Shown piece by piece: positions 45,567 through 54,006 of a stretch of 64,000 bases of DNA (the first letter of the stretch is position 1; each line of letters opens with the position of its first letter). Below the pieces are notes generated by a model. That model was not told the DNA's origin and searched no databases. It saw nothing but the letters and a program-made list of their open reading frames with translations. Origin of the DNA: Kribbella qitaiheensis (GTDB lineage Bacteria > Actinomycetota > Actinomycetes > Propionibacteriales > Kribbellaceae). Made by a program: the position numbers and the translations under genes. The stretch lies in assembly GCF_014217565.1 (NCBI RefSeq), contig NZ_CP043661.1, forward strand, positions 5,766,001-5,830,000, in the 5' to 3' direction.

Positions 45567-46525
45567 TGAGTCTGCTCGAACTGGATGATCTCTCAGTCAC
45601 TTATCGGATCGCCGCGGGTGAGGTTCCCGCAGTACGGGGTGTTTCTCTTGCTCTGGCACCTGGTGAGGCGCTTGGTGTGGTCGGCGAATCGGGCTCCGGC
45701 AAGTCGACGCTGGCGCTTGCTCTGCTGCGGTTGCTACCTCGTGACGCGCTGGTCAGTGGCCGGATTCTGCTCGGCGGCGAGGACGTGCTGACGATGAATT
45801 GGGGGCGGCTCCGGGCTGTCCGCTGGGCAGAAGCTTCGATCGTGTTCCAGGGGGCGCAGCATGCCCTCAATCCGGTGCAGCGGATCGGCGACCAGATCGC
45901 GGAACCTCTGCTGGTACATCGGCTGGCATCTCCGGCTCGGTCTCGCTCGAGGGTCGCGGAGTTGCTGGAGCAGGTCGGTCTGCCGGCGTGGCGTTCGCGG
46001 AGCTACCCGCATGAACTGTCGGGTGGTCAGCGCCAGCGGGTGATGATCGCGATGGCGCTCGCGTGCGAGCCGCGGTTGATCATCGCGGACGAGCCGACCA
46101 CGGCGCTCGACCTGATGGTCCAGGCGCAGGTGCTGACCCTGATCCGCGAACTGGTCGCGTCGCAGGAGATCTCGCTGCTGATGATCTCGCACGACCTGTC
46201 CGTGCTGGCCGATCTTTGCGACCGGCTGGCGGTCATGTACGCCGGTCGGGTGGTTGAGACCGGTCCTTCCAAGGGGGAGTTCAGCCACCCGTACAGTCGC
46301 GCCCTCGCCGCCGCGTTCCCGACCGTCGGGGACCCCACCTCCCGGCTCGCGCCACAGGGTCTCCCAGGGGATCCGCCGGACCCGATGGAGCTGCCGACCG
46401 GATGCACCTTCCATCCACGCTGCCCGGTCGCGCTCGACACCTGCTCGGCGGTCTCGATCGACCTCCGGCGAGTGGACGAACGGCGTACGGCGGCCTGTGT
46501 ACTTGTAGGGGAGGATGCATGCTAG
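45566..46525 (+). CDS. Oligopeptide/dipeptide ABC ATPase (DppD-type)
   Basis: 319 aa, drives transport from the cytoplasmic side. Walker A GESGSGKST, Q-loop region ASIVFQGAQHALNPV, signature LSGGQRQRV, Walker B LIIADEPTTALD and the switch His in LLMISHDLSV are all present. The C-terminal oligopeptide-type extension has PTGCTFHPRCP with the iron-sulfur/zinc-like cysteines of this family and a later Cys. The start at 45566 overlaps the upstream stop; longer frames lie inside the permease gene. Confidence 0.94.
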   Translation: MSLLELDDLSVTYRIAAGEVPAVRGVSLALAPGEALGVVGESGSGKSTLALALLRLLPRDALVSGRILLGGEDVLTMNWGRLRAVRWAEASIVFQGAQHALNPVQRIGDQIAEPLLVHRLASPARSRSRVAELLEQVGLPAWRSRSYPHELSGGQRQRVMIAMALACEPRLIIADEPTTALDLMVQAQVLTLIRELVASQEISLLMISHDLSVLADLCDRLAVMYAGRVVETGPSKGEFSHPYSRALAAAFPTVGDPTSRLAPQGLPGDPPDPMELPTGCTFHPRCPVALDTCSAVSIDLRRVDERRTAACVLVGEDAC

Positions 46526-47454
46526 AGGCTACGGATCTGGCAGTCTCGTTCACCTCACGTGGACGCCAGGCGCGAGCTGTCGACGGCGTCAACCTCTCGA
46601 TCGGATCGGGCGAGATCGTCGCCCTGGTTGGCGAATCGGGCTGCGGCAAGACCACACTCGCCCGCACCCTCCTCGGCCTCGAACGCCCGACCTCCGGCAC
46701 GGTCTCGTACGACGGGTCGCCACTCAACTACCGCTCGCGTGCCTTGAAGGCCTACCGCCGGCAAGTCCAATTGGTCCTCCAGGACCCGATGGGCTCACTC
46801 AACCCCCGCCAGACCGTCTACGAAGCAGTTGCCGAAGGCCCCCGAATCCACGGCCTACCGGACGAGACCGCTCTGGTCGCCGAGGCCCTTTCCCGCGCCG
46901 GCCTCCGTCCACCCGAACGCTTCTTCCTCCGCTACCCCCACGAACTCTCCGGCGGCCAGCGCCAGCGCGTGGTCATCGCAGGAGCCCTGGCCCTGAACCC
47001 GAAAGTCCTGATCGCCGACGAGCCGGTCGCCTCCCTGGACGCCTCCGTCCGCGGCGAGATCCTCGCCCTCCTCCTCCGCCTCCGCGACGACCTCGGCCTG
47101 TCAGCCCTGGTAGTCACGCACGACCTGGGCCTCGCGTGGAACATCGCCGACCGAGTAGCCGTCATGTATCTCGGCCGAATAGTCGAATCAGGCTCCACCG
47201 AGGACGTCCTGCAAGCCCCTCAACACCCTTACACCCAAGCCCTCCTCTCGGTCCTCCCAGAATCCCCCAACCGCATCATCCTCACCGGCGAACCCCCAGA
47301 CCCCACCCGAATCCCCACCGGCTGCCGCTTCCACCCCCGCTGCCACCTCCTAGCCACCGGCAAGGCAGACACCACCGAGCACCAATGCCGCTCCACCCAG
47401 CTCCCGATCCTGCCCACAACCCCAACCCACCAGGCCGCCTGCCACTTGCTGTAG
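46519..47454 (+). CDS. Oligopeptide/dipeptide ABC ATPase (DppF-type)
   Basis: 311 aa, partner ATPase. Walker A GESGCGKTT, QLVLQDPMGSLNPRQTVYEA (Q-loop of DppF type), signature LSGGQRQRV, Walker B LIADEPVASLD and H-loop ALVVTHDLGL. C-terminal PTGCRFHPRCHLL with further Cys residues. GGGGAGG lies just upstream and the ATG at 46519 overlaps the previous stop. Last gene of the operon; codon usage in its 3' half leans strongly to C-ending, CC-rich codons compared with the upstream genes. Confidence 0.94.
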   Translation: MLEATDLAVSFTSRGRQARAVDGVNLSIGSGEIVALVGESGCGKTTLARTLLGLERPTSGTVSYDGSPLNYRSRALKAYRRQVQLVLQDPMGSLNPRQTVYEAVAEGPRIHGLPDETALVAEALSRAGLRPPERFFLRYPHELSGGQRQRVVIAGALALNPKVLIADEPVASLDASVRGEILALLLRLRDDLGLSALVVTHDLGLAWNIADRVAVMYLGRIVESGSTEDVLQAPQHPYTQALLSVLPESPNRIILTGEPPDPTRIPTGCRFHPRCHLLATGKADTTEHQCRSTQLPILPTTPTHQAACHLL

Positions 47455-47736
47455 CGCCGCAGTATCTCCGTCGTCGGTCCGACCCACCCCTGCCGCGCTC
47501 CTCCGTCGCTACCCCAACCCCGCGGCCCCTTGCCCACCCGGCCACCTGCGGGTTGCTTGCGGATTGCCGGATTCGCCCGGATGGCCTGTGGCGACTACGG
47601 GTGCTCCGGGCCGGAATTGTGCTGGCCAGTCATGTAAACGTGGCACTGCTTGCATTTTGCCTGTCGACAGAGCGCCAATTTCGTCGGAATCTAGCGGGAG
47701 TGACGGTATGTTGACACGACAGACGTTAGGATTCCA

Positions 47737-48999
47737 ATGCTGATTCGCTTCGAAGTATCGAACTTCCGGTCCATCCATGAGCCGGTGGAGCTTTCGATGG
47801 TTGCTGTCGACGCGACGCGCGACGAGGCTACCGAGATCCCCAATCTGGGTGAGAGCCTGCTGCACGTCGCGGCGATCTTCGGTCCGAACGCCTCCGGAAA
47901 GTCGAACATCATCGCCGCGTTCAACTGGCTGCGCGATGCGGTCCAGTTCTCGCTTCGCAGCTGGGACGACGGGATCCCGGTCGAGCCGTTCGCTTTTGCC
48001 GGTGGTGGACTGGAGCCATCCGAGTTCACGATCGAGTCAGTGATCGACGGCGTTCGATTCGAGTACCTTGTCGAACTGCACCGTCATGCAGTCGCCTACG
48101 AAGCGCTCTTCCACTACCCCGAGAAGAAGCGTCGCCGGATCTTCGAGCGGACCGGGACCGACCTCAAGCTGCAACGCGGCCTGGGGAACCTCTCCGGAAC
48201 GCGTGAGCTGCTGACCCCCCGGACCCTGGCGCTCTCGGCGGCCAGGCGGTTCGACGAGCCGCTCGTCTCTGACTTCGCCAATGATCTGCTGCGAGCACAT
48301 TCGCTCGGCCTGAAAACTCATGATCGCAGGTGGCTGCCAGGTGAGCGGAGGCTGACGACAGTCCTGTTCGAACAGGGGGTGGATGGCCAAGAGTTCTTGT
48401 TCGAGGTCGAGGAGGCGGGTGGTTCCTCGTTGCCTGATCGCGCCCAGGCCCTGGCTCTGCTCCGACTCGCGGATCTGGGCATCGACGACGTCATAGTGGA
48501 TGATCACGACCCCTCGGCCGGCACCGGGCGTGGACGTCGGCTTCGGTTGACACATCGAACGGCCGACGGCTCGGTACCACTCGACTTCGCCGCCGAATCC
48601 GAGGGGACCCGGACCTGGTTCCGGCTCATCGGTCCAGTGCTGGCGGCGTTGAAGGATGGTTCTGTTCTGCTCATCGACGAGCTTGACGCGAGCCTGCACC
48701 CGACGCTGTCCGGTGAGCTGATCCGGCTCTTCCAGGATCGGGCGACGAATCCGAGGCATGCCCAGTTGATCTTCACCAGTCACGACACGAGCTTGCTCAA
48801 CCATCTCAATCGGGACGAGGTCTGGCTGACGGAGAAGGCGGAGAGCGGGGCCAGCCGGCTGGGTGCCCTGGCCGAGTTCGCCGGTGAGCGGGTTCGGACC
48901 TCCGTCAACCTGGAGAAGGCGTATCTGCACGGTCGCTTCGGAGCTCTTCCGGACACGGATCGCACCGACCTCCTGCGGATGCTGGGCTTGATCGGCTGA
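47737..48999 (+). CDS. AAA15/OLD-like ATPase, RloA/AbiLi-like
   Basis: 420 aa. Starts MLIRFEVSNFRSIHEPVEL, the ABC/SMC-like N-lobe of AAA15 and OLD-family ATPases. Walker A is IFGPNASGKSN, a signature-like stretch is AAESEGTRTWFRLIG, Walker B is VLLIDELDASLHP and the switch His is IFTSHDTSLLNHL. There is no fused nuclease; the partner is the next gene, an RloB-like protein, whose coding frame overlaps this stop. The pairing ATPase + RloB matches the RloA/RloB and AbiL gene pairs linked to phage defence; by analogy with PARIS-type systems the ATPase would sense infection and control the effector (inference). It lies in the middle of an otherwise conserved membrane-protein/MoxR cluster. Confidence 0.88.
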   Translation: MLIRFEVSNFRSIHEPVELSMVAVDATRDEATEIPNLGESLLHVAAIFGPNASGKSNIIAAFNWLRDAVQFSLRSWDDGIPVEPFAFAGGGLEPSEFTIESVIDGVRFEYLVELHRHAVAYEALFHYPEKKRRRIFERTGTDLKLQRGLGNLSGTRELLTPRTLALSAARRFDEPLVSDFANDLLRAHSLGLKTHDRRWLPGERRLTTVLFEQGVDGQEFLFEVEEAGGSSLPDRAQALALLRLADLGIDDVIVDDHDPSAGTGRGRRLRLTHRTADGSVPLDFAAESEGTRTWFRLIGPVLAALKDGSVLLIDELDASLHPTLSGELIRLFQDRATNPRHAQLIFTSHDTSLLNHLNRDEVWLTEKAESGASRLGALAEFAGERVRTSVNLEKAYLHGRFGALPDTDRTDLLRMLGLIG

Positions 49000-49613
49000 G
49001 GGCGCCGCGTGGACGGGGTAAGGACCTGCGGCGACGAACCGCGACGCGACCCGAACGGAAGACCGTTCTGATCTTCTGTGAGGGCGAGGCGTCCGAGCCC
49101 GACTACATCAACGCGGTGAAGCGTCTGCCGCAGGTTCAGCGCAACGTCGCCGTCAACATCGAGATCGATCCCGAACGAGGGGTACCGCTGACCCTCGTCG
49201 AGAGAGCAGTAGCGCGGTTGAAGTCCGACGCCGAGATCGATGAATGCTGGTGTGTCTTCGACGTCGAGTGGCCACGCCATCATCCCAATCTCGATCGGGC
49301 GCTTCGAATGGCCAAGACGAACGGGATCAAACTGGCCATCTCGACCCCCTGCTTCGAGCTCTGGCTGATCCTTCATTTCCAGGACCAGACAGCCTTCCTC
49401 GACAACCGGACAGCTGAGAGCCTGAGTAGGAGGCTTGAAGGCCGCACAGGCAAGCGGATCGACGGCTCGAAGTACCTGCCACTGCGTCGTGACGCGTCGA
49501 AGCGAGCGGCGGCGCTCGTCGATCGTCATCGGCGGGACCAGACGGTCTTCCCGAATGACAACCCCTCGTCGACCATGCACGAACTACTCGCCACGATCGA
49601 GCCGTCGAGCTAG
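48996..49613 (+). CDS. RloB-family protein, probable effector of the ATPase pair; unusual start
   Basis: About 205 aa. The N-terminus reads RAPRGRGKDLRRRTATRPER, then KTVLIFCEGEASEPDYINAV (strand plus Glu, as in TOPRIM-like folds), and CWCVFDVEWPRHHPNLDRAL (acidic DxE at the place of the TOPRIM DxD) and AISTPCFELWLILHF follow. This is the RloB-like pattern. The conserved reading frame extends upstream of the first GTG (49116) right to the ATPase stop, but contains no ATG, GTG or TTG there; the only candidate is CTG at 48996, which overlaps the ATPase TGA as CTGA. I use that start; a start at 49116 would remove the conserved first strand. Function as nuclease effector is inferred. Confidence 0.78.
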   Translation: MRAPRGRGKDLRRRTATRPERKTVLIFCEGEASEPDYINAVKRLPQVQRNVAVNIEIDPERGVPLTLVERAVARLKSDAEIDECWCVFDVEWPRHHPNLDRALRMAKTNGIKLAISTPCFELWLILHFQDQTAFLDNRTAESLSRRLEGRTGKRIDGSKYLPLRRDASKRAAALVDRHRRDQTVFPNDNPSSTMHELLATIEPSS

Positions 49614-49854
49614 GGAGGCGGACTCCCAGACCGGCGGTACGGCGGCGGCTTGGCGTGTGGAGTGCTCCGTCCGGGTGGTGACGCAGGTGGCACGACGGGG
49701 AGGAGCTGGCAGCTGGTTTGCAGCCGACCGGGCAAATCGTCGGGCGGTGAGGGCCGCGAAACGAAATGAGCTGCGTGGGTGCCTGAACGTGAGCCCGACC
49801 ACCCAGGGCAACCACCGTGCGGTCACCGAGCGGCGACGTAGGAGCCGCGTGGGG

Positions 49855-51147
49855 TTAGAGGCGGCCGGCTTTCTTCAAAGCTAGGTAGGTGTCTGCCAGA
49901 GCGGGGGCGATGTGGTCGGGGGACTCGTCGACTACTGTCACGCCGGCTCGGGTAAGGACGGCGGTTACTCGTTCTCGGTCGAGGCGGGTTCGGGCGGCTG
50001 AGGCGGCGCCGTAGAGCTCGATCAGGTCGGAGCGGGATGCCTCCATTTCTGTCAGCCGGGGGTCGGCTACCGAGGCGAGTACTACGACGTGGCGGCGGAG
50101 GAGTGGGCCGATGACAGGGAGCAGGGACTCCTCGATTACGGCTGGGTCTAGGCCGGTGAGGAGTACTACGAGCGAGCGCTGGCCGAGTCGTTCGAGCACC
50201 TGGGAGACCACGACCCGGAAGTCTGTCTGGACCAGCTCAGCGTCCACATTCGCCAAGGCGTTCACGAAGGACGGCAGCACGTCCTCAGGAGCAGGTCGCC
50301 GTACGTCGGCGCGCACCTCCGAATCGCAAGCCAGCAACGAGACCCGGTCGCCGGCACGAGTAGCGAGAGCGGCGAGGAGTAGCGCCGCGTCCATCGCGTG
50401 GTCGAGTCGCGGTGCGTCCCCGACCCGCCCGGCGGACATCCGGCCGGAGTCGATCACGATGGCGACCTGCCGGTCCCGCTCAGGCCGCCAGGTCCGCAGT
50501 ACGACGTTGCCGCGTCGAGCAGTAGCCCGCCAGTCGATGCTGCGGACATCGTCACCCGGCACGTAGTCGCGTAGCGAGTCGAACTCGGTGCCCTGACCCC
50601 TTACCAGCAAGGCCGTCCGGCCATCGAGCTCCCGCAGCCGGGCAAGCCGCGACGGCAGGTGCTTGCGCGACTTGAACGGCGGCAGCGCCCGCACAGTCCA
50701 CGGCACCTTGTGAGAACCCTGCCGCCCAGCAAACCCCAGCGGACCGATCGACCGCACGGTCACTCGGTACGCCTGCCGGTCACCACGCCTAGTAGGAACC
50801 AGATGCGTAACAAGCCGCCGCCGCTCGCCAGTAGGCAGGTCCAGCTTGTGCGGTGGATCCTGTACTCCGGCGGAAGGCGGCCACGCATCCCGAAGCAGCC
50901 CGTTGATCCGCCGTCCGGGATTGGCCACCAGCAAGGTCACTACAGCCTGCTCACCAAGCCGTACTGCGCTGTCGCCCTCGCGAGTCAACTGCAACCGCCG
51001 CGGCGACCCGGCAAGCAGTATGTCGACCAGACAGACCAGAACCACCACTGCGACCACCACGCCGACACCGGCCCACCTAGGCATCAGCAGCGCGACAAAC
51101 AGCACGCCCAGCCCAGCCAGCACTCCGGCCCGCCCGGTGACAACCAT
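49855..51147 (-). CDS. DUF58 (vWA-like) membrane protein
   Basis: 430 aa. Two helices at the start (AGVLAGLGVLFVALLMPRWA and the following VVVAVVVLVCLVDILL), then a beta-rich region and the DUF58 core REYDYVPGDDVRSIDW-type sequence, here DSLRDYVPGDDVRSIDWRAT, followed by a von Willebrand A-like domain (VAIVIDSGRMSAGR). Works with MoxR-type ATPases as a likely chaperone or protein-complex maturation pair. It follows moxR by 55 bp on the same strand. Confidence 0.92.
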   Translation of the reverse strand: MVVTGRAGVLAGLGVLFVALLMPRWAGVGVVVAVVVLVCLVDILLAGSPRRLQLTREGDSAVRLGEQAVVTLLVANPGRRINGLLRDAWPPSAGVQDPPHKLDLPTGERRRLVTHLVPTRRGDRQAYRVTVRSIGPLGFAGRQGSHKVPWTVRALPPFKSRKHLPSRLARLRELDGRTALLVRGQGTEFDSLRDYVPGDDVRSIDWRATARRGNVVLRTWRPERDRQVAIVIDSGRMSAGRVGDAPRLDHAMDAALLLAALATRAGDRVSLLACDSEVRADVRRPAPEDVLPSFVNALANVDAELVQTDFRVVVSQVLERLGQRSLVVLLTGLDPAVIEESLLPVIGPLLRRHVVVLASVADPRLTEMEASRSDLIELYGAASAARTRLDRERVTAVLTRAGVTVVDESPDHIAPALADTYLALKKAGRL

Positions 51148-51202
51148 CAGCCCACCATCACCACAGCGCCAGCGCTAGCGAGGTGCGCAGCGACAGCGAC
51201 GT

Positions 51203-52204
51203 TCACCGCGGCACCGGCACAGTAGCCAGCACGCTCTCCAGCACAGCGTCCGCCGTAACCCCTTCCAGCTCAGCCTCCGGACGGATCTGCACCCGATGCC
51301 GCAGGCAAGGACGCGCCATCGCCTTCACATCATCAGGAATCACATAATCACGCCCCGACAACCAAGCCCACGCACGCGCAACAGCCAGCAACGCAGTAGC
51401 CCCACGCGGCGACACCCCAAGCTGCAGCGACGGCGACTGCCGCGTCGCCCGACACAGGTCCACCACATACGCCAGAACATCGTCCCGTACGGCGACCCGT
51501 CGTACCGCAGCCTGTCCAGCCAGCAGATCCTCCGGCCCAGCCACAGGACGCAACCCAGCCGCGGCCAGGTCGCGCGGATCGAACCCTTGCGCATGCCGGG
51601 CGAGTATCGCGATCTCCGCGTTGCGCGGCGGGATGTCCAGCGTCACCTTGAGCAGGAACCGGTCCAGCTGTGCCTCAGGCAACGGGTACGTGCCCTCGTA
51701 CTCGATCGGGTTCTGCGTCGCCGCCACCACGAACGGCGAAGGCAGCATGCGAGGCGTGCCGTCCACGGTGACCTGGCGTTCCTCCATCGCCTCCAGCAGC
51801 GCGGCCTGCGTCTTCGGCGGCGTCCGGTTGATCTCGTCCGCGAGCAGGATGTTGGTGAACACCGGCCCGGGCCGGAACTCGAACTCGCTGGTCTTCGCGT
51901 CGTACACCAGCGAGCCGGTGACGTCACCCGGCATCAAGTCCGGGGTGAACTGCACCCGCTTGGTCTCCAGCCGCATCGCCATCGACAGCGCCCGCACCAT
52001 CAGCGTCTTCGCCGTACCGGGGACGCCTTCCAGCAGGACATGGCCGCGGCAGAGCAGTGCGAGCACCAGTGCGGTGACGGCGGTGTCCTGGCCGACCACG
52101 GCCTTGCCGATCTCGGTCCGCAGTTCGACCAGGGCTTGCCGAGCCCGCTCCGGAGTCACCTCGGCAATTGTCGAATCAGCACCTGAAGCTGACTGTGCAG
52201 TCAC
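51203..52204 (-). CDS. MoxR-family AAA+ ATPase
   Basis: 333 aa. Walker A is LEGVPGTAKT, Walker B ILLADEINRTPPKTQAALLE, sensor 1 VVAATQNPIEYEGTYPLPEA and the C-terminal lid has GVSPRGATALLAVARAWA. MoxR ATPases cooperate with vWA proteins (the DUF58 gene next door) in folding or metal insertion of partner proteins. The GTG at 52204 overlaps the DUF4350 stop (GTGA); the longer reading from 52282 lies inside that gene. Confidence 0.95.
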   Translation of the reverse strand: MTAQSASGADSTIAEVTPERARQALVELRTEIGKAVVGQDTAVTALVLALLCRGHVLLEGVPGTAKTLMVRALSMAMRLETKRVQFTPDLMPGDVTGSLVYDAKTSEFEFRPGPVFTNILLADEINRTPPKTQAALLEAMEERQVTVDGTPRMLPSPFVVAATQNPIEYEGTYPLPEAQLDRFLLKVTLDIPPRNAEIAILARHAQGFDPRDLAAAGLRPVAGPEDLLAGQAAVRRVAVRDDVLAYVVDLCRATRQSPSLQLGVSPRGATALLAVARAWAWLSGRDYVIPDDVKAMARPCLRHRVQIRPEAELEGVTADAVLESVLATVPVPR

Positions 52205-53352
52205 GGGCGTCTTACCTCCTGGGTAAGCAGGTCGAGCTGTTGGGACAGGGACATGAGGGCCGCGTCGTCGACAGGTGGCCAACCGTAGAGGAGTTCGTGC
52301 AGCATTGCCGGATTCCAGCCGGTGCGGGCGGCAACTGTCGTGACCACCGCCGACGGGTCGGCCCGGCGGGGGATCCCGTGCGCCTTGTGCAGCTTGCCGA
52401 TCGCGGACTCACGCAGAGCCGCGGCAGCGCGGTCCCGGGCGCGGGACCGCCGGTAGAGCCTGGCCCGGCCCTCAGTGGTCTCCGCTGCGTGCACGATCAC
52501 CGGCAGCGGTTCCGTGACGACCGGGCCGAGCCGGCGACCACGCCACAGCGCTACGACGAACACGGCGAAGGCGAGCGCCCACGCGACGTACCGGACGTCC
52601 GGTGGGATCAGCGGTTTGCCGCCGTCGTTCTCGTCGTCGGAAGTGGTGGAATTCTCGTACTGAGGCACGTACCAGACCAGCTTCAGATGGGTGCCGAGCA
52701 GGTTCAGCGCGAGCGCCGCGTTCCCATCGGTCGCCAGTTCCGCATTCGTGAACGAGCGCGGCGACCCGATGACGTCGACGATCCGGCCCTCGGTCTCGAG
52801 CCGTATCACGGTGTGGTTGATCCCGTCGCCGTAGCAGGCCTTCGCGGAATCAGGCGCGGAGTACGACGTACCCGAAACCGTCGCCGTGCCGGACTGAACG
52901 GCTGCCTTCAGATCGCACTCCGGTGCCCGGCTGCCCTTCGGCAGGCCAAGAGAAACGTCCTGTACTCCGGGTGCCAGCACCTCGAGTGCCCGGGCAGTCG
53001 GCCGCACCAGCACCAAGTGGCTCCACCGGGCGTCGGCGATGCGCTGCCAGTCGGACCGGCTCAGTGAACCGCCGGGAGCGACCAGGAGTGTCCGGTCGCT
53101 GCCAGTACCGACAGCATCCTGCAGCCCCTCGGTGCCGACCACGTCCACGCCGTGGTTCTCCAGCAGGGTTGCCAGGGCTTTGGCGCCGGTCGGCTCTGCC
53201 GAGTCCGGACTGAAGGGTCCCGAGGTCCGTGCCGCGGTGGCGATCATGAGCACGAGCACACCCAGCACTACGACGCCGGTGATGAGCAGCGGCAGCCGTA
53301 GTACCCGCCAGCTCTCTGCACCGCTGCGTCCGACAGCAGTAGTCGCGCTCAT
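52201..53352 (-). CDS. DUF4350 membrane protein
   Basis: 383 aa. One helix near the start (LPLLITGVVVLGVLVLMIAT), an extracytoplasmic domain with GAKALATLLENHGVDVV, then LATDGNAALALNLLGTHLKLVWYVP and a second helix (YVAWALAFAVFVVALWRG), and a cytoplasmic C-terminal domain. This is the standard DUF4350 layout. Its ATG at 53352 overlaps the DUF4129 stop and its end overlaps moxR, so all are one operon. Function unknown, presumably part of the MoxR-linked membrane complex. Confidence 0.9.
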   Translation of the reverse strand: MSATTAVGRSGAESWRVLRLPLLITGVVVLGVLVLMIATAARTSGPFSPDSAEPTGAKALATLLENHGVDVVGTEGLQDAVGTGSDRTLLVAPGGSLSRSDWQRIADARWSHLVLVRPTARALEVLAPGVQDVSLGLPKGSRAPECDLKAAVQSGTATVSGTSYSAPDSAKACYGDGINHTVIRLETEGRIVDVIGSPRSFTNAELATDGNAALALNLLGTHLKLVWYVPQYENSTTSDDENDGGKPLIPPDVRYVAWALAFAVFVVALWRGRRLGPVVTEPLPVIVHAAETTEGRARLYRRSRARDRAAAALRESAIGKLHKAHGIPRRADPSAVVTTVAARTGWNPAMLHELLYGWPPVDDAALMSLSQQLDLLTQEVRRP

Positions 53353-53999
53353 CCCTGGACCAACATTCGCGTGGAGACCTTGCGAGCCGCCTCGTCGGCT
53401 GCGACCACGAGCGCGTACCGCTCCGACGTACCAGGTCGGTTGCCGTAGACAACCTCTGTGAAGACGAGCGCCGCCGGTTGCAGTACGTCCCGCAGAGCCG
53501 GTACGGCGCGTCCTGCATCCGCGACAGCCTCGTACGCCGTCCGGCCGGCGCGTTCGTCCAGCACCGTGCGTTCGGTGAGCTCCGCGACACAAGCGCGGAA
53601 CCGGCTTCGCACGGCGGCGGCGTAGTTGCCGGCGGCAGCCTCCTGCTCCGCTTGGGTGCGGTAGGCCGACGCAGTACGGGGCTTGTCGGTGTCGAAGACC
53701 GTACGCGGGGTGCTGCGCGTCGTACGGAGGACTCCGGCGCGCCAGAGGACCACGACGACGATCAGGGCGATCAGCGCAAAGAGCAGGATCAGACCCACAT
53801 GGCCGTCGGACGAGTTACTGGCCATATTGCCCAGTAGGTCGCCGATCCAGTCCAGAACCTTGCCTACGGCCCGCGACACCAGCGAGTCGCCTGCCTGGCC
53901 GTAGACCGGCTTGGACAGCTCCTTGGCGGCCTCTGCGGCAGCGTCACTGCGACTGATGTCTACCGGCGGCTCCAGCCGCATTAACGGATCCAGCTCCAT
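53349..53999 (-). CDS. DUF4129 membrane protein
   Basis: 216 aa. A short extracytoplasmic part, one helix (VGLILLFALIALIVVVVLWR) and a C-terminal domain with YRTQAEQEAAAGNYAAAVRS, RFRACVAELTERTVLDERAG and RTAYEAVADAGRAVP, the DUF4129 core. Member of the MoxR-DUF58-DUF4350 operon; 7 bp separate it from the membrane protein gene upstream. Confidence 0.9.
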   Translation of the reverse strand: MELDPLMRLEPPVDISRSDAAAEAAKELSKPVYGQAGDSLVSRAVGKVLDWIGDLLGNMASNSSDGHVGLILLFALIALIVVVVLWRAGVLRTTRSTPRTVFDTDKPRTASAYRTQAEQEAAAGNYAAAVRSRFRACVAELTERTVLDERAGRTAYEAVADAGRAVPALRDVLQPAALVFTEVVYGNRPGTSERYALVVAADEAARKVSTRMLVQG

Positions 54000-54006
54000 C
54001 AGGGCC

